Source: Clostridiales bacterium (lineage in GTDB: Bacteria > Bacillota_A > Clostridia > Saccharofermentanales > Saccharofermentanaceae). Taken from it: a DNA stretch of 8,044 nt. The notes beneath the pieces are model-generated. The model was not told the DNA's origin, made no database searches, and was given only the letters and a program-made list of their open reading frames with translations. Where the stretch lies: contig JAFYJX010000067.1 of the NCBI GenBank assembly GCA_017537905.1, positions 1-8,044 on the forward strand. The letters are read 5' to 3'. Made by a program: the position numbers and the translations under genes. The first letter of the stretch is position 1. Every line of letters starts with the position of its first letter. Of this stretch, positions 1 through 6,123 are shown one piece after another.

Positions 1-21
1 AAAAACACCGGAGGTGTAATT

Positions 22-303
22 ATGATTAAGTTTAATTTACAGCTCTTCGCACATAAGAAGGGAATGGGTTCCACCAAGAACGGCCGTGAGTCCCAGTCCA
101 AGAGATTAGGAGCGAAGAAAGGTGACGGACAGTCAGTTCTGGCCGGCAATATCCTTGTTAGACAGCGTGGTACAAAGATCCATCCCGGCACAAACGTTGG
201 TATCGGATCCGATGATACACTTTTCGCTTTGATTGACGGTAAGGTCAAGTATGAGCGTATGGGCAAGGATAAGAAGCAGGTTAGCGTTTATCCTGTAGCC
301 TAA
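22..303 (+). CDS. rpmA: 50S ribosomal protein L27
   Basis: L27 is a small basic protein of the large ribosomal subunit whose N-terminus reaches the peptidyl transferase centre and contacts tRNA. The 93-residue product has the family core: [12 protein letters not shown] near the N-terminus, then [12 protein letters not shown], and [23 protein letters not shown] in the middle. Residues 1-9 (MIKFNLQLF) form the extension found in Bacillota; in Staphylococcus aureus the dedicated cysteine protease Prp removes it just after the F of a LQxF|A motif, and LQLF|A is present here. The start is supported by GGAGGTG at 10-16, five bases upstream. In this phylum the gene normally follows rplU and the Prp gene, which would lie just left of the window. 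Length and composition are ordinary. The processing step is inferred from family knowledge. Confidence 0.98.
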   Translation: MIKFNLQLFAHKKGMGSTKNGRESQSKRLGAKKGDGQSVLAGNILVRQRGTKIHPGTNVGIGSDDTLFALIDGKVKYERMGKDKKQVSVYPVA

Positions 304-332
304 TTTCAGGCAATTTGCAGTAGAAACCAAAT

Positions 333-375
333 GAGCAGTCTGTCGCTGTAACAGCGATCGGACTGCTCTTGTTTT
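333..375 (+). terminator. Strong hairpin with T-rich tail between rpmA and obgE
   Basis: GAGCAGTC (333-340) pairs perfectly with GACTGCTC (361-368), and inside it TCGCTG (343-348) pairs with CAGCGA (352-357) around a TAA loop. Only a TG/TCG internal loop interrupts the stem. TTGTTTT follows at 369-375. This has the form of an intrinsic terminator, but it ends 13 bases before the obgE start codon, leaving no room for a new promoter. It is therefore probably a partial terminator or attenuator, or an mRNA processing or 3'-end stabilising hairpin, rather than a full stop. Confidence 0.8.
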
Positions 376-377
376 GC

Positions 378-383
378 GGGAGA
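378..383 (+). promoter_or_regulatory. Ribosome binding site that sets the obgE start
   Basis: GGGAGA lies five bases upstream of the ATG at 389. This supports the ATG over an in-frame TTG at 374, which would lie inside the T-tail of the preceding hairpin and has no ribosome binding site of its own. Confidence 0.75.
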
Positions 384-388
384 ATCAG

Positions 389-1666
389 ATGTTTATAGAT
401 CACTCTAAGATTCATGTTAAGGCTGGCGACGGCGGCAACGGCGCGCTCAGTTTCCATACCGAAAAGTACATTACCAACGGCGGTCCTGACGGTGGTGACG
501 GCGGCGACGGCGGAAATGTCATATTGCAGGCCGTAACGAATCTGACGAGCCTCCAGAACTTCAGATTCAAGCACAAGTTCGTAGCTGAGAACGGCGCGAA
601 AGGCATGGGCAAGAAGATGTACGGCAAGAGAGGCGAGGACCTCATTATCGCCGTGCCCGTCGGTACTGTAGTCAAGGATGCCGAGACAGGCGAGATCATT
701 GCAGACCTCGTTGAAGCAGGCGATAAGATCGTTGTTGCCAGAGGAGGCAAGGGCGGTCTCGGAAATATGCACTATGCAAATTCCGTAAGACAGGCTCCCC
801 AGTTTGCCACACCGGGCGCTCCCGGCGAGGAAAGAGATCTCGGTATCGAGTTGAAGCTCATTGCAGACGTTGGTCTTGTAGGCTTCCCTAATGCCGGAAA
901 GTCAACGCTCCTTTCCGTTCTGACGAGAGCAAAGCCGAAGATCGCGGATTATCCGTTCACTACCTTGGAACCCGTATTGGGCGTTGTTTCAAAAGACGAT
1001 TTCTCCTATGTCATTGCCGACATTCCGGGAATCATCGAAAATGCCCACGAAGGAGCAGGCTTAGGCCATGACTTCTTAAGACATATCGAAAGAACAAGAC
1101 TCTTAGTCCACGTGGTAGATCTCTCCGGAACAGACGGAAGAGAGCCTCTGGACGATTTTAAGACGATCAATAAAGAACTCGAGGAATTCAGTCTTGATCT
1201 GGCTTCAAGACCTCAGATCGTTGTAGGCAACAAGTGCGACGGTGTTACAGATGAAGAAGCACAGGAATTCGTAGACAGTGTTAAGGCCATGGGTTATGAG
1301 GATGTCTACATTATTTCCGCAGCAGGCCAGATCGGAATCAGGGAATTGGCTGATAAGATCACTGAGGCTGTATCGAAGCTCCCGCCCACTGTTCTTCACG
1401 ATATCGCTGACGGCGGCGAGAGAGTCTACACATTTGATGAAGGCAAGAAGTACGAGATCATCATCAATGAAGACGGCAATTTTGAAGTTACCGGAAAGTG
1501 GATCCACAAGATCTTCAATTCCACCAACTTTGAAGATACCGAGTCAACCAACTTCTTCCAGAGAACTCTTGAGAACGAGGGCGTTTTCGAGGAACTCAAG
1601 AAAATGGGCTGTAAGGAAGGCGATACAGTTAAGGTCTGCGAGCTCGAATTCGACTATTATGACTAA
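389..1666 (+). CDS. obgE: GTPase Obg/CgtA, ribosome assembly GTPase
   Basis: Obg is an essential GTPase that binds the 50S subunit during assembly and is linked to the stringent response. The 425-residue protein has the full three-domain form. The glycine-rich Obg fold covers about residues 1-157 (GDGGNG, GGPDGGDGGDGGN). The G domain follows, with G1 GFPNAGKST (165-173), the G2 threonines in DYPFTT (187-192), G3 DIPG (211-214), G4 NKCD (281-284) and G5 SAA (310-312). The C-terminal OCT domain (DUF1967) spans about 345-425 and ends in an acidic FDYYD tail. All GTP-binding motifs are intact. The start MFIDHSKIHVKAGDGG matches the family N-terminus and follows a good ribosome binding site. It sits downstream of rpmA, as in many bacteria, but a terminator-like hairpin separates the two, so expression probably depends on readthrough. 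Confidence 0.98.
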   Translation: MFIDHSKIHVKAGDGGNGALSFHTEKYITNGGPDGGDGGDGGNVILQAVTNLTSLQNFRFKHKFVAENGAKGMGKKMYGKRGEDLIIAVPVGTVVKDAETGEIIADLVEAGDKIVVARGGKGGLGNMHYANSVRQAPQFATPGAPGEERDLGIELKLIADVGLVGFPNAGKSTLLSVLTRAKPKIADYPFTTLEPVLGVVSKDDFSYVIADIPGIIENAHEGAGLGHDFLRHIERTRLLVHVVDLSGTDGREPLDDFKTINKELEEFSLDLASRPQIVVGNKCDGVTDEEAQEFVDSVKAMGYEDVYIISAAGQIGIRELADKITEAVSKLPPTVLHDIADGGERVYTFDEGKKYEIIINEDGNFEVTGKWIHKIFNSTNFEDTESTNFFQRTLENEGVFEELKKMGCKEGDTVKVCELEFDYYD

Positions 1667-1700
1667 AACTCCATAATTTGCGTTCTTTGTTCACGAATTA

Positions 1701-1826
1701 TTAACAAATGTTCCCTTATGGTGCCTTAATGGTACGATATCATCAAAGCGTAAGACGAGACCGCAAATAATTAAGTTTTGAGTTTGTTTGTAGAGATGCC
1801 GTAGTTTAAAGCTACGGCATCTTTTT
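1701..1826 (+). ncRNA. Possible small RNA ending at an intrinsic terminator
   Basis: This is a speculative call. TTAACA (1701-1706, 5/6 to the -35 consensus) is followed after 18 bases by CTTAAT (1725-1730, 4/6 to the -10 consensus). A transcript starting near 1737 would be about 90 bases and end at the strong terminator at 1795-1826. No open reading frame with a ribosome binding site is visible in between. A small stem, GTGCC/GGTAC (1721-1735), lies over the start. The simpler reading is that this stretch is the 3' untranslated region of obgE. Confidence 0.2.
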
Positions 1827-1830
1827 GTTT
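1795..1830 (+). terminator. Intrinsic terminator downstream of obgE
   Basis: A perfect ten-base-pair stem, GATGCCGTAG (1795-1804) with CTACGGCATC (1812-1821), has a seven-base TTTAAAG loop and is followed at once by TTTTTGTTT. This is a textbook rho-independent terminator. It ends the rpmA-obgE transcript about 130 bases after the obgE stop and isolates it from the next gene cluster. Confidence 0.93.
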
Positions 1831-1854
1831 GTATCATTTGCTGATTCTGTCAGT

Positions 1855-1883
1855 CTTTATTTTTCTTCCTTATTGAGTAAAAT
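1855..1883 (+). promoter_or_regulatory. Weak candidate promoter for the PAP2-AlkD-1PFK cluster
   Basis: TAAAAT at 1878-1883 is a 5/6 match to the -10 consensus and is preceded by an AT-rich stretch. The -35 region at the right distance (CTTTAT, 1855-1860) is poor. A promoter must lie between the terminator ending at 1830 and the start at 1914, because the terminator cuts the cluster off from obgE. This is the best visible site, not a confident one. Confidence 0.35.
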
Positions 1884-1900
1884 ATATGCAGTTAAGGTTT

Positions 1901-1907
1901 GGAGAGG
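1901..1907 (+). promoter_or_regulatory. Ribosome binding site that sets the PAP2-like gene start
   Basis: GGAGAGG lies six bases upstream of the ATG at 1914. It rules out the in-frame TTG at 1899, which would overlap this site and add five residues (start MERDS) that do not resemble the hydrophobic family N-terminus. Confidence 0.8.
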
Positions 1908-1913
1908 GATAGC

Positions 1914-2375
1914 ATGGATTTTTTCCTGAAACTAATTACGAACAGAATATTGATCGTTGGTGTAGTTTCCTGGTTTTTGGCCCAGGTGTTTAAGTGCATC
2001 AGCAATCTTATACTTACTAAGAAGTTCAGCATTGAGAGACTTTTCGGTGACGGCGGCATGCCGAGCGGACACTCTGCCACAGTAGTTTCCGTTGCAGTTG
2101 CCACAGGTCTTTACGAGGGTTTTGATTCTCCCATTTTCGCAGTTGCGATGATCGTTGCGATCGTCGTAATGCACGATGCCATGAACGTCAGATATCAGGC
2201 AGGCAAGCAGGCAGAACTCCTGAATGTTATGGCTGATATGTTTGAGAAGGTTACAGGTACTGATCTTCCTAACGAAGAGAAGCTTAAGGAACTTTTGGGT
2301 CACACACCTTTGCAGGTAGCTGCAGGCTGCCTTCTCGGTATAATAACGGCCCTCGTAATGTATCTCGTATTCTGA
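1914..2375 (+). CDS. Divergent PAP2 family membrane protein (DUF212, YuiD-like)
   Basis: The 153-residue product belongs to the divergent PAP2/acid phosphatase-VanZ-related family (DUF212; Bacillus subtilis YuiD). Seen directly: a hydrophobic N-terminal segment at about 10-28; the signature GGMPSGHSA (47-55), which resembles the central SGH motif of PAP2 phosphatases; hydrophobic helices at about 56-66 and 74-86; the second signature HDAMNVRYQAGKQA (87-100); a short amphipathic part with LKELLGHTP (124-132); and a C-terminal membrane segment at about 134-152. It is an integral membrane protein of the usual family length. True PAP2 enzymes dephosphorylate lipid phosphates such as undecaprenyl pyrophosphate, but the activity and substrate of this divergent branch are unknown. 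It is the first gene of a tight cluster with the AlkD-like gene 8 bases downstream. A tyrosine replaces the more usual small or basic residue after VR; I attach no meaning to this. Confidence 0.93.
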   Translation: MDFFLKLITNRILIVGVVSWFLAQVFKCISNLILTKKFSIERLFGDGGMPSGHSATVVSVAVATGLYEGFDSPIFAVAMIVAIVVMHDAMNVRYQAGKQAELLNVMADMFEKVTGTDLPNEEKLKELLGHTPLQVAAGCLLGIITALVMYLVF

Positions 2376-2383
2376 TTATTTCC

Positions 2384-3073
2384 ATGATTACCGGCGATAT
2401 CTATAAGGAGTTAATATCTCTGCAGGACAAGGGTTATCGCGATATGCAGATAACCATCATCCCGTCGGTAAAACCGGAATCGATAATAGGCGTCAGGACT
2501 CCCCAGTTAAGAGCACTCGCAAAAGAACTTTCCAAGAGGGACGATGTCTCTGATTTCTTAAATGAGCTCCCGCATAAGTATTTCGAGGAGAACCAGCTTC
2601 ATGCATTCATCCTTTCGGGAATGAAGGATGCTGATGAGGTTATTAAGCTTGTCGACAGATTCCTTCCCTATGTTGATAACTGGGCAACCTGTGACCAGAT
2701 GTCTCCCAAGGTTTTTAAGAAGCATAAGGACCTTCTGCTCGAATATGTCGATAAGTGGCTCAAGTCTGATCTTACTTATGTAAAAAGGTTCGGTATCGGC
2801 ATGCTCATGGAGCATTTTTTAGATGAGGATTTCAAGACTTCTTATCTTACCAAGGTCTCGAAAATCAGGTCTGACGAGTACTATGTCAACATGATGACCG
2901 CCTGGTATTTTGCAACGGCGCTTGCTAAGCAGTACGAAGCGGCATTACCATATATCGAGAAGCAGAAGCTCGATGTCTGGACACACAACAAATCCATTCA
3001 GAAAGCCGTCGAGAGTTACCGCATTACTCCCGAACAGAAGGAATACTTAAAAACATTAAAGAGAAAGGCATAA
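2384..3073 (+). CDS. DNA alkylation repair protein, AlkD family
   Basis: AlkD proteins are all-helical HEAT-like repeat DNA glycosylases that remove positively charged alkylated bases such as 3-methyladenine and 7-methylguanine without flipping the base. The 229-residue product has the family start (IYKELISLQDKGYRD-Q), then IGVRTPQLRALAKEL (35-49), DNWATCDQ (98-105), YVKRFGIGMLM (132-142) and MMTAWYFATALAK (170-182). The residues shown in Bacillus cereus AlkD to surround the lesion (W109, D113, R148, W187) seem to correspond to W100, D104, R135 and W174, so the active site looks intact, unlike inactive AlkD2-type relatives. Length fits the family. The ATG at 2384 is only eight bases after the preceding stop and has no ribosome binding site in the gap, so translation probably relies on coupling to the upstream gene. 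The assignment to the family is firm; the exact base specificity is inferred. Confidence 0.93.
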   Translation: MITGDIYKELISLQDKGYRDMQITIIPSVKPESIIGVRTPQLRALAKELSKRDDVSDFLNELPHKYFEENQLHAFILSGMKDADEVIKLVDRFLPYVDNWATCDQMSPKVFKKHKDLLLEYVDKWLKSDLTYVKRFGIGMLMEHFLDEDFKTSYLTKVSKIRSDEYYVNMMTAWYFATALAKQYEAALPYIEKQKLDVWTHNKSIQKAVESYRITPEQKEYLKTLKRKA

Positions 3074-3077
3074 AGCT

Positions 3078-4001
3078 ATGATTTATACCATTACGCTTAA
3101 TCCTGCTGTAGATGTTAGCCTTCACGTCAGAGAAGGCCTTTTGCCCGGAAGTATCAACCAGTCCTACGGCGAGAGGACCGATCCCGGCGGAAAGGGAATC
3201 AACGTATCCAAGACACTCAAAGTGATGGGCCAGGATTCCGTTATCTGCGTAGGTATCTGCGGCGAAGACGGCGACAGACTCCTTCACATGTTAGACGAGA
3301 TCGGATCTGAAGTTATCAGCGTCAGATATCCTTCCGGCAATACGAGAACGAATATTAAGATCACCGGCGAGAACGGTGTAACCACAGATATTAACGGCAG
3401 CGGCCCGCAGTACGACAGGGCGGCAGTCGAAGAGCTCAAGAACCTTATCCGTTCCAAGATCACAGCAGGTGATACTGTAGTCATTTCAGGCCGTCCTCCG
3501 CTCGGTTCGCCTTCAGACATTTATGCCGAGCTCATCAGGAGTTTCAAAGAGGTCGATGGCGTCAGAGTCATTCTCGATGCTTCTGACGAATACTTAAGAG
3601 AAGGACTTGCCGAGAGACCTTATGCGGTAAAGCCCACATGCGAAGAACTCTGCATCGATAACGATTCTGACAGCGCGAAATACGAAGCAGGCGATATCGT
3701 CTTAAGAGGCATCTCCAGATGTCTTATTTCCATGGGCGTAGTAGGCGCTGTCTATGCGAGCGGCGATATGGAAGCAACATATGTAAGAGCGCTCGACGTA
3801 AAGGCTAACTGCACCACGGGCTGCGGCGACGCAATGACAGCAGGCCTTGCGTATGCTTCCGAGAACGGCATGTCATCCGAAGAGACATTCAGGCTCTGTA
3901 TGGCACTTGCTGCCGCTGAAGCAGAGACGGAAGGAACGAATCCGCCTACCAAAGAGCGTGTTATGGAATTGTCCGGGCTCGTCCCGATAAGCGGCCAATA
4001 A
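3078..4001 (+). CDS. fruK: 1-phosphofructokinase, PfkB family (hexose phosphate kinase)
   Basis: This cytoplasmic kinase probably phosphorylates fructose 1-phosphate to fructose 1,6-bisphosphate with ATP. The 307-residue protein opens with the hallmark MIYTITLNPAVD (1-12), followed by DPGGKGINVSKTL (35-47) and GNTRTNIKI (87-95), all typical of the 1-phosphofructokinase/tagatose-6-phosphate kinase branch. The ATP site has KPTCEE (185-190), SMGVVGA (218-224) and the catalytic TTGCGDAMTAG (246-256), with D251 as the expected base. Length matches FruK (about 300-310). The ATG lies four bases after the preceding stop, with AAAGG at 3064-3068 as a ribosome binding site. No fructose PTS transporter or fruR-type regulator is next to it, so the substrate could also be tagatose 6-phosphate. 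I see no terminator after the gene, so its transcript may run on into uvrB. Confidence 0.93.
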   Translation: MIYTITLNPAVDVSLHVREGLLPGSINQSYGERTDPGGKGINVSKTLKVMGQDSVICVGICGEDGDRLLHMLDEIGSEVISVRYPSGNTRTNIKITGENGVTTDINGSGPQYDRAAVEELKNLIRSKITAGDTVVISGRPPLGSPSDIYAELIRSFKEVDGVRVILDASDEYLREGLAERPYAVKPTCEELCIDNDSDSAKYEAGDIVLRGISRCLISMGVVGAVYASGDMEATYVRALDVKANCTTGCGDAMTAGLAYASENGMSSEETFRLCMALAAAEAETEGTNPPTKERVMELSGLVPISGQ

Positions 4002-4013
4002 TTTCCTGTAGTA

Positions 4014-4042
4014 TTGCTATACGCAAACAAACGTTCTACAAT
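4014..4042 (+). promoter_or_regulatory. Promoter of uvrB
   Basis: TTGCTA (4014-4019, 4/6 to consensus) and TACAAT (4037-4042, 5/6) are separated by exactly 17 bases. Transcription would start near 4049, giving a leader of about 53 bases. The spacer is almost filled by a LexA-type box, so repressor and RNA polymerase would compete. The leader also contains a small perfect stem, GTCC-TTTT-GGAC (4064-4075), too short to be a terminator. Confidence 0.7.
4024..4037 (+). promoter_or_regulatory. LexA/DinR SOS box
   Basis: CAAACAAACGTTCT matches the Gram-positive LexA consensus CGAACRNRYGTTYC at 12 of 14 positions, with the invariant AAC-N4-GTT core intact and one mismatch in each outer half. It lies between the -35 and -10 elements and shares its last base with the -10. 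Position, core and downstream gene (uvrB is a classic LexA target) all agree. Confidence 0.75.
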
Positions 4043-4101
4043 TACTTCGTAAGTATTCGAATTGTCCTTTTGGACCTTATAAGTTTTGGAACGCGTAATA
4101 T

Positions 4102-6123
4102 ATGTTTAAACTGGTATCTGATTTTAAGCCTTCAGGCGACCAGCCGGAAGCGATAAATAACCTCGTTCAGGGCATCAAGGACGGTATGCGTGCCCAGACG
4201 CTTTTGGGTGTCACAGGTTCCGGTAAGACATTTACCATGGCAAACATAATAGAGAGGGTCCAGAGACCTACGCTGGTCCTTGCCCACAACAAGACTCTGG
4301 CAGGCCAGCTCTATGCCGAGTTTAAGGAATTATTCCCTGAGAATGCCGTAGAGTATTTCATCTCATACTACGATTACTATCAGCCTGAAGCTTATATCGC
4401 AGCCACAGACACATATATCGAGAAGGACTCGTCTATCAATGACGAGATCGACCGTATGCGTCACGAGGCTACGAAGTCGCTTCTTACGAGAGATGACGTG
4501 ATCATTGTCGCGTCAGTATCCTGCATTTACGGAATAGGTGAGAAGGACGATTATCTCTCTCTTGCTCTTATGCTTGAGACGGGCCTCGAGATCCCTATGG
4601 ATAACGTCATGGCACAGCTCATCAACATGCAGTACACGAGGAATGATTTCGACCTTTCGAGAGGCTGCTTCAGACGTAAGGGCGACGTTATCGATATCTG
4701 GACACCCGATTCCGAGCATACGCTTACCAGGATCAGTTTTTTCGGCGATGAGATAGATAAGATCAGCTATGTCGATGCCATAACCGGCAAGACGGAATAT
4801 ACGAAGGACTATATCGAATTATTCCCGGCATCCCACTATGCAACCGGCAGAGCCAAGCTCAATAAGGCTATAGACAGGATCGAAGCCGAGCTCGAGGTCA
4901 GGCTTAAGGAGTTAAGAGATGCTGGCGACATGATCGCCGCATACCGCTTGGAGCAGCGTACCCGCTATGACATGGACATGTTAAGGGAGACGGGCTTTTG
5001 CAAAGGCATCGAGAACTATTCCAGGCACATTGCAGGCAGAGAAGAGGGTGAACCACCATGCACGCTTATGGACTTCTTCCCGGATGATTTCCTGTTATTC
5101 ATCGACGAGTCGCACCAGACGATACCTCAGGTCGGCGCTATGTATAACGGCGACAGATCGAGGAAGGAGATGCTTGTCCAGTACGGCTTCAGACTTCCTT
5201 CGGCATTCGATAACAGACCTCTGAAGTTTTCTGAGTTCGAGCAGCGCATGGGACAGACGATATTTGTCAGCGCTACTCCTGCAGATTATGAGAAGGAACA
5301 CAGCGAACAGGTAGTAGAGCAGATGATAAGACCTACAGGTCTTTTGGAGCCTGAGATATTTATCAGGCCTGTTGAGGGTCAGATCGAAGACATCCTCTCG
5401 ATGCTCAAGGAACAGAAGAAAACAGGCGACAAGAGCCTTATCATGACGCTCACCAAGAGAATGGCAGAAGACTTAACGGACTTCCTTAAGAAGGAAAATG
5501 TCAGGGTCACTTATCTGCATTCGGATATCAAGGCTGTAGAGCGTATGCAGATACTTAACCAGCTAAGAAATGATGAAGTCGATGTAATCGTCGGAATCAA
5601 TCTCTTGAGGGAAGGTATCGACCTTCCTGAAGTATCGCTCCTCATGATACTTGATGCAGATAAGGAAGGGTTCCTGAGATCTGAGAGGTCATTGATACAG
5701 ATCATCGGCAGGTGTGCCCGTAACGATCACGGCAGGGTAATCCTCTACGCAGACGAAGTAACGGATTCCATGATGAATGCAGTATCCGAGACAAACCGTA
5801 GAAGAAAGATACAGCAGGAGTACAATAGAGTTAATAACATTACTCCGAGAACGATCAAGAAGGCCGTAAGAGACGTCTTCGACATTGTTTCCGAGAACAG
5901 CAAAGATTCCGGCGGCAAGGGCAGAGGCAAGTCTTCCAGGGGCGGCGGCATCGATGCTGCAAGGCTTATTAACGAAGGCGTATCAAGTGGTACGGAAGAA
6001 GATAACATCAAGCTTATTGAGAAGCTTACTGTAGAGATGACCAAGGCTGCAAAAGATCTCGATTTCGAGAGGGCGGCAGAGATAAGAGACATAATTATTG
6101 AGCTTAAGGGGAAGAAGAAATGA
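4102..6123 (+). CDS. uvrB: Excinuclease ABC subunit B, UvrB
   Basis: UvrB is the central subunit of nucleotide excision repair: loaded by UvrA, it verifies the lesion, then recruits UvrC for incision. The 673-residue protein is full length. In order: FKLVSDFKPSGDQPEAI (2-18), Walker A GVTGSGKT (36-43), the beta-hairpin that clamps DNA with tyrosines 89, 90, 92 and 93 and an aromatic Y105 where E. coli has F108, Walker B-type DESH (335-338), helicase motif V around GINLLREGIDLPEV (about 498-511), motif VI QIIGRCARN (533-541) with both arginines present, a Gly/Ser/Lys-rich linker near 595-617, and the C-terminal UVR domain (about 634-669) that binds UvrC. Motif VI has I and C where most UvrBs have T and A. 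The ribosome binding site is weak (GGA at 4088-4090, 11 bases upstream). It is driven by an SOS-type promoter and its stop overlaps the dnaE start; uvrA is not adjacent. Confidence 0.98.
   Translation: MFKLVSDFKPSGDQPEAINNLVQGIKDGMRAQTLLGVTGSGKTFTMANIIERVQRPTLVLAHNKTLAGQLYAEFKELFPENAVEYFISYYDYYQPEAYIAATDTYIEKDSSINDEIDRMRHEATKSLLTRDDVIIVASVSCIYGIGEKDDYLSLALMLETGLEIPMDNVMAQLINMQYTRNDFDLSRGCFRRKGDVIDIWTPDSEHTLTRISFFGDEIDKISYVDAITGKTEYTKDYIELFPASHYATGRAKLNKAIDRIEAELEVRLKELRDAGDMIAAYRLEQRTRYDMDMLRETGFCKGIENYSRHIAGREEGEPPCTLMDFFPDDFLLFIDESHQTIPQVGAMYNGDRSRKEMLVQYGFRLPSAFDNRPLKFSEFEQRMGQTIFVSATPADYEKEHSEQVVEQMIRPTGLLEPEIFIRPVEGQIEDILSMLKEQKKTGDKSLIMTLTKRMAEDLTDFLKKENVRVTYLHSDIKAVERMQILNQLRNDEVDVIVGINLLREGIDLPEVSLLMILDADKEGFLRSERSLIQIIGRCARNDHGRVILYADEVTDSMMNAVSETNRRRKIQQEYNRVNNITPRTIKKAVRDVFDIVSENSKDSGGKGRGKSSRGGGIDAARLINEGVSSGTEEDNIKLIEKLTVEMTKAAKDLDFERAAEIRDIIIELKGKKK
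6106..6111 (+). promoter_or_regulatory. Ribosome binding site of dnaE inside the uvrB 3' end
   Basis: AAGGGG lies eight bases upstream of the ATG at 6120, within the last codons of uvrB. With the ATGA stop/start overlap this indicates efficient, coupled translation of dnaE from the uvrB message. Confidence 0.8.

Noticed and set aside
412..750. Reverse-strand open frames opposite obgE, with proline- and serine-rich translations
   Set aside because: They mirror the glycine-rich Obg coding strand, have no family resemblance and lie opposite an unmistakable gene.
1687..1707. Possible Rex redox-repressor operator (TTGTTCA ... TTAACAA) after obgE
   Set aside because: The half-sites are seven bases apart instead of the four of the TTGTTAAnnnnTTAACAA form, the left half has a mismatch, and it does not overlap a convincing promoter.
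4064..4075. GTCC-TTTT-GGAC hairpin in the uvrB leader as a terminator or attenuator
   Set aside because: Four base pairs only and no T-run after it; too weak to stop transcription.
4088..4101. Second LexA-like site near the uvrB start (GGAACGCGTAATAT)
   Set aside because: Only the left half matches (GAAC); the GTT half is missing and the match is about 10 of 14, which is expected by chance.
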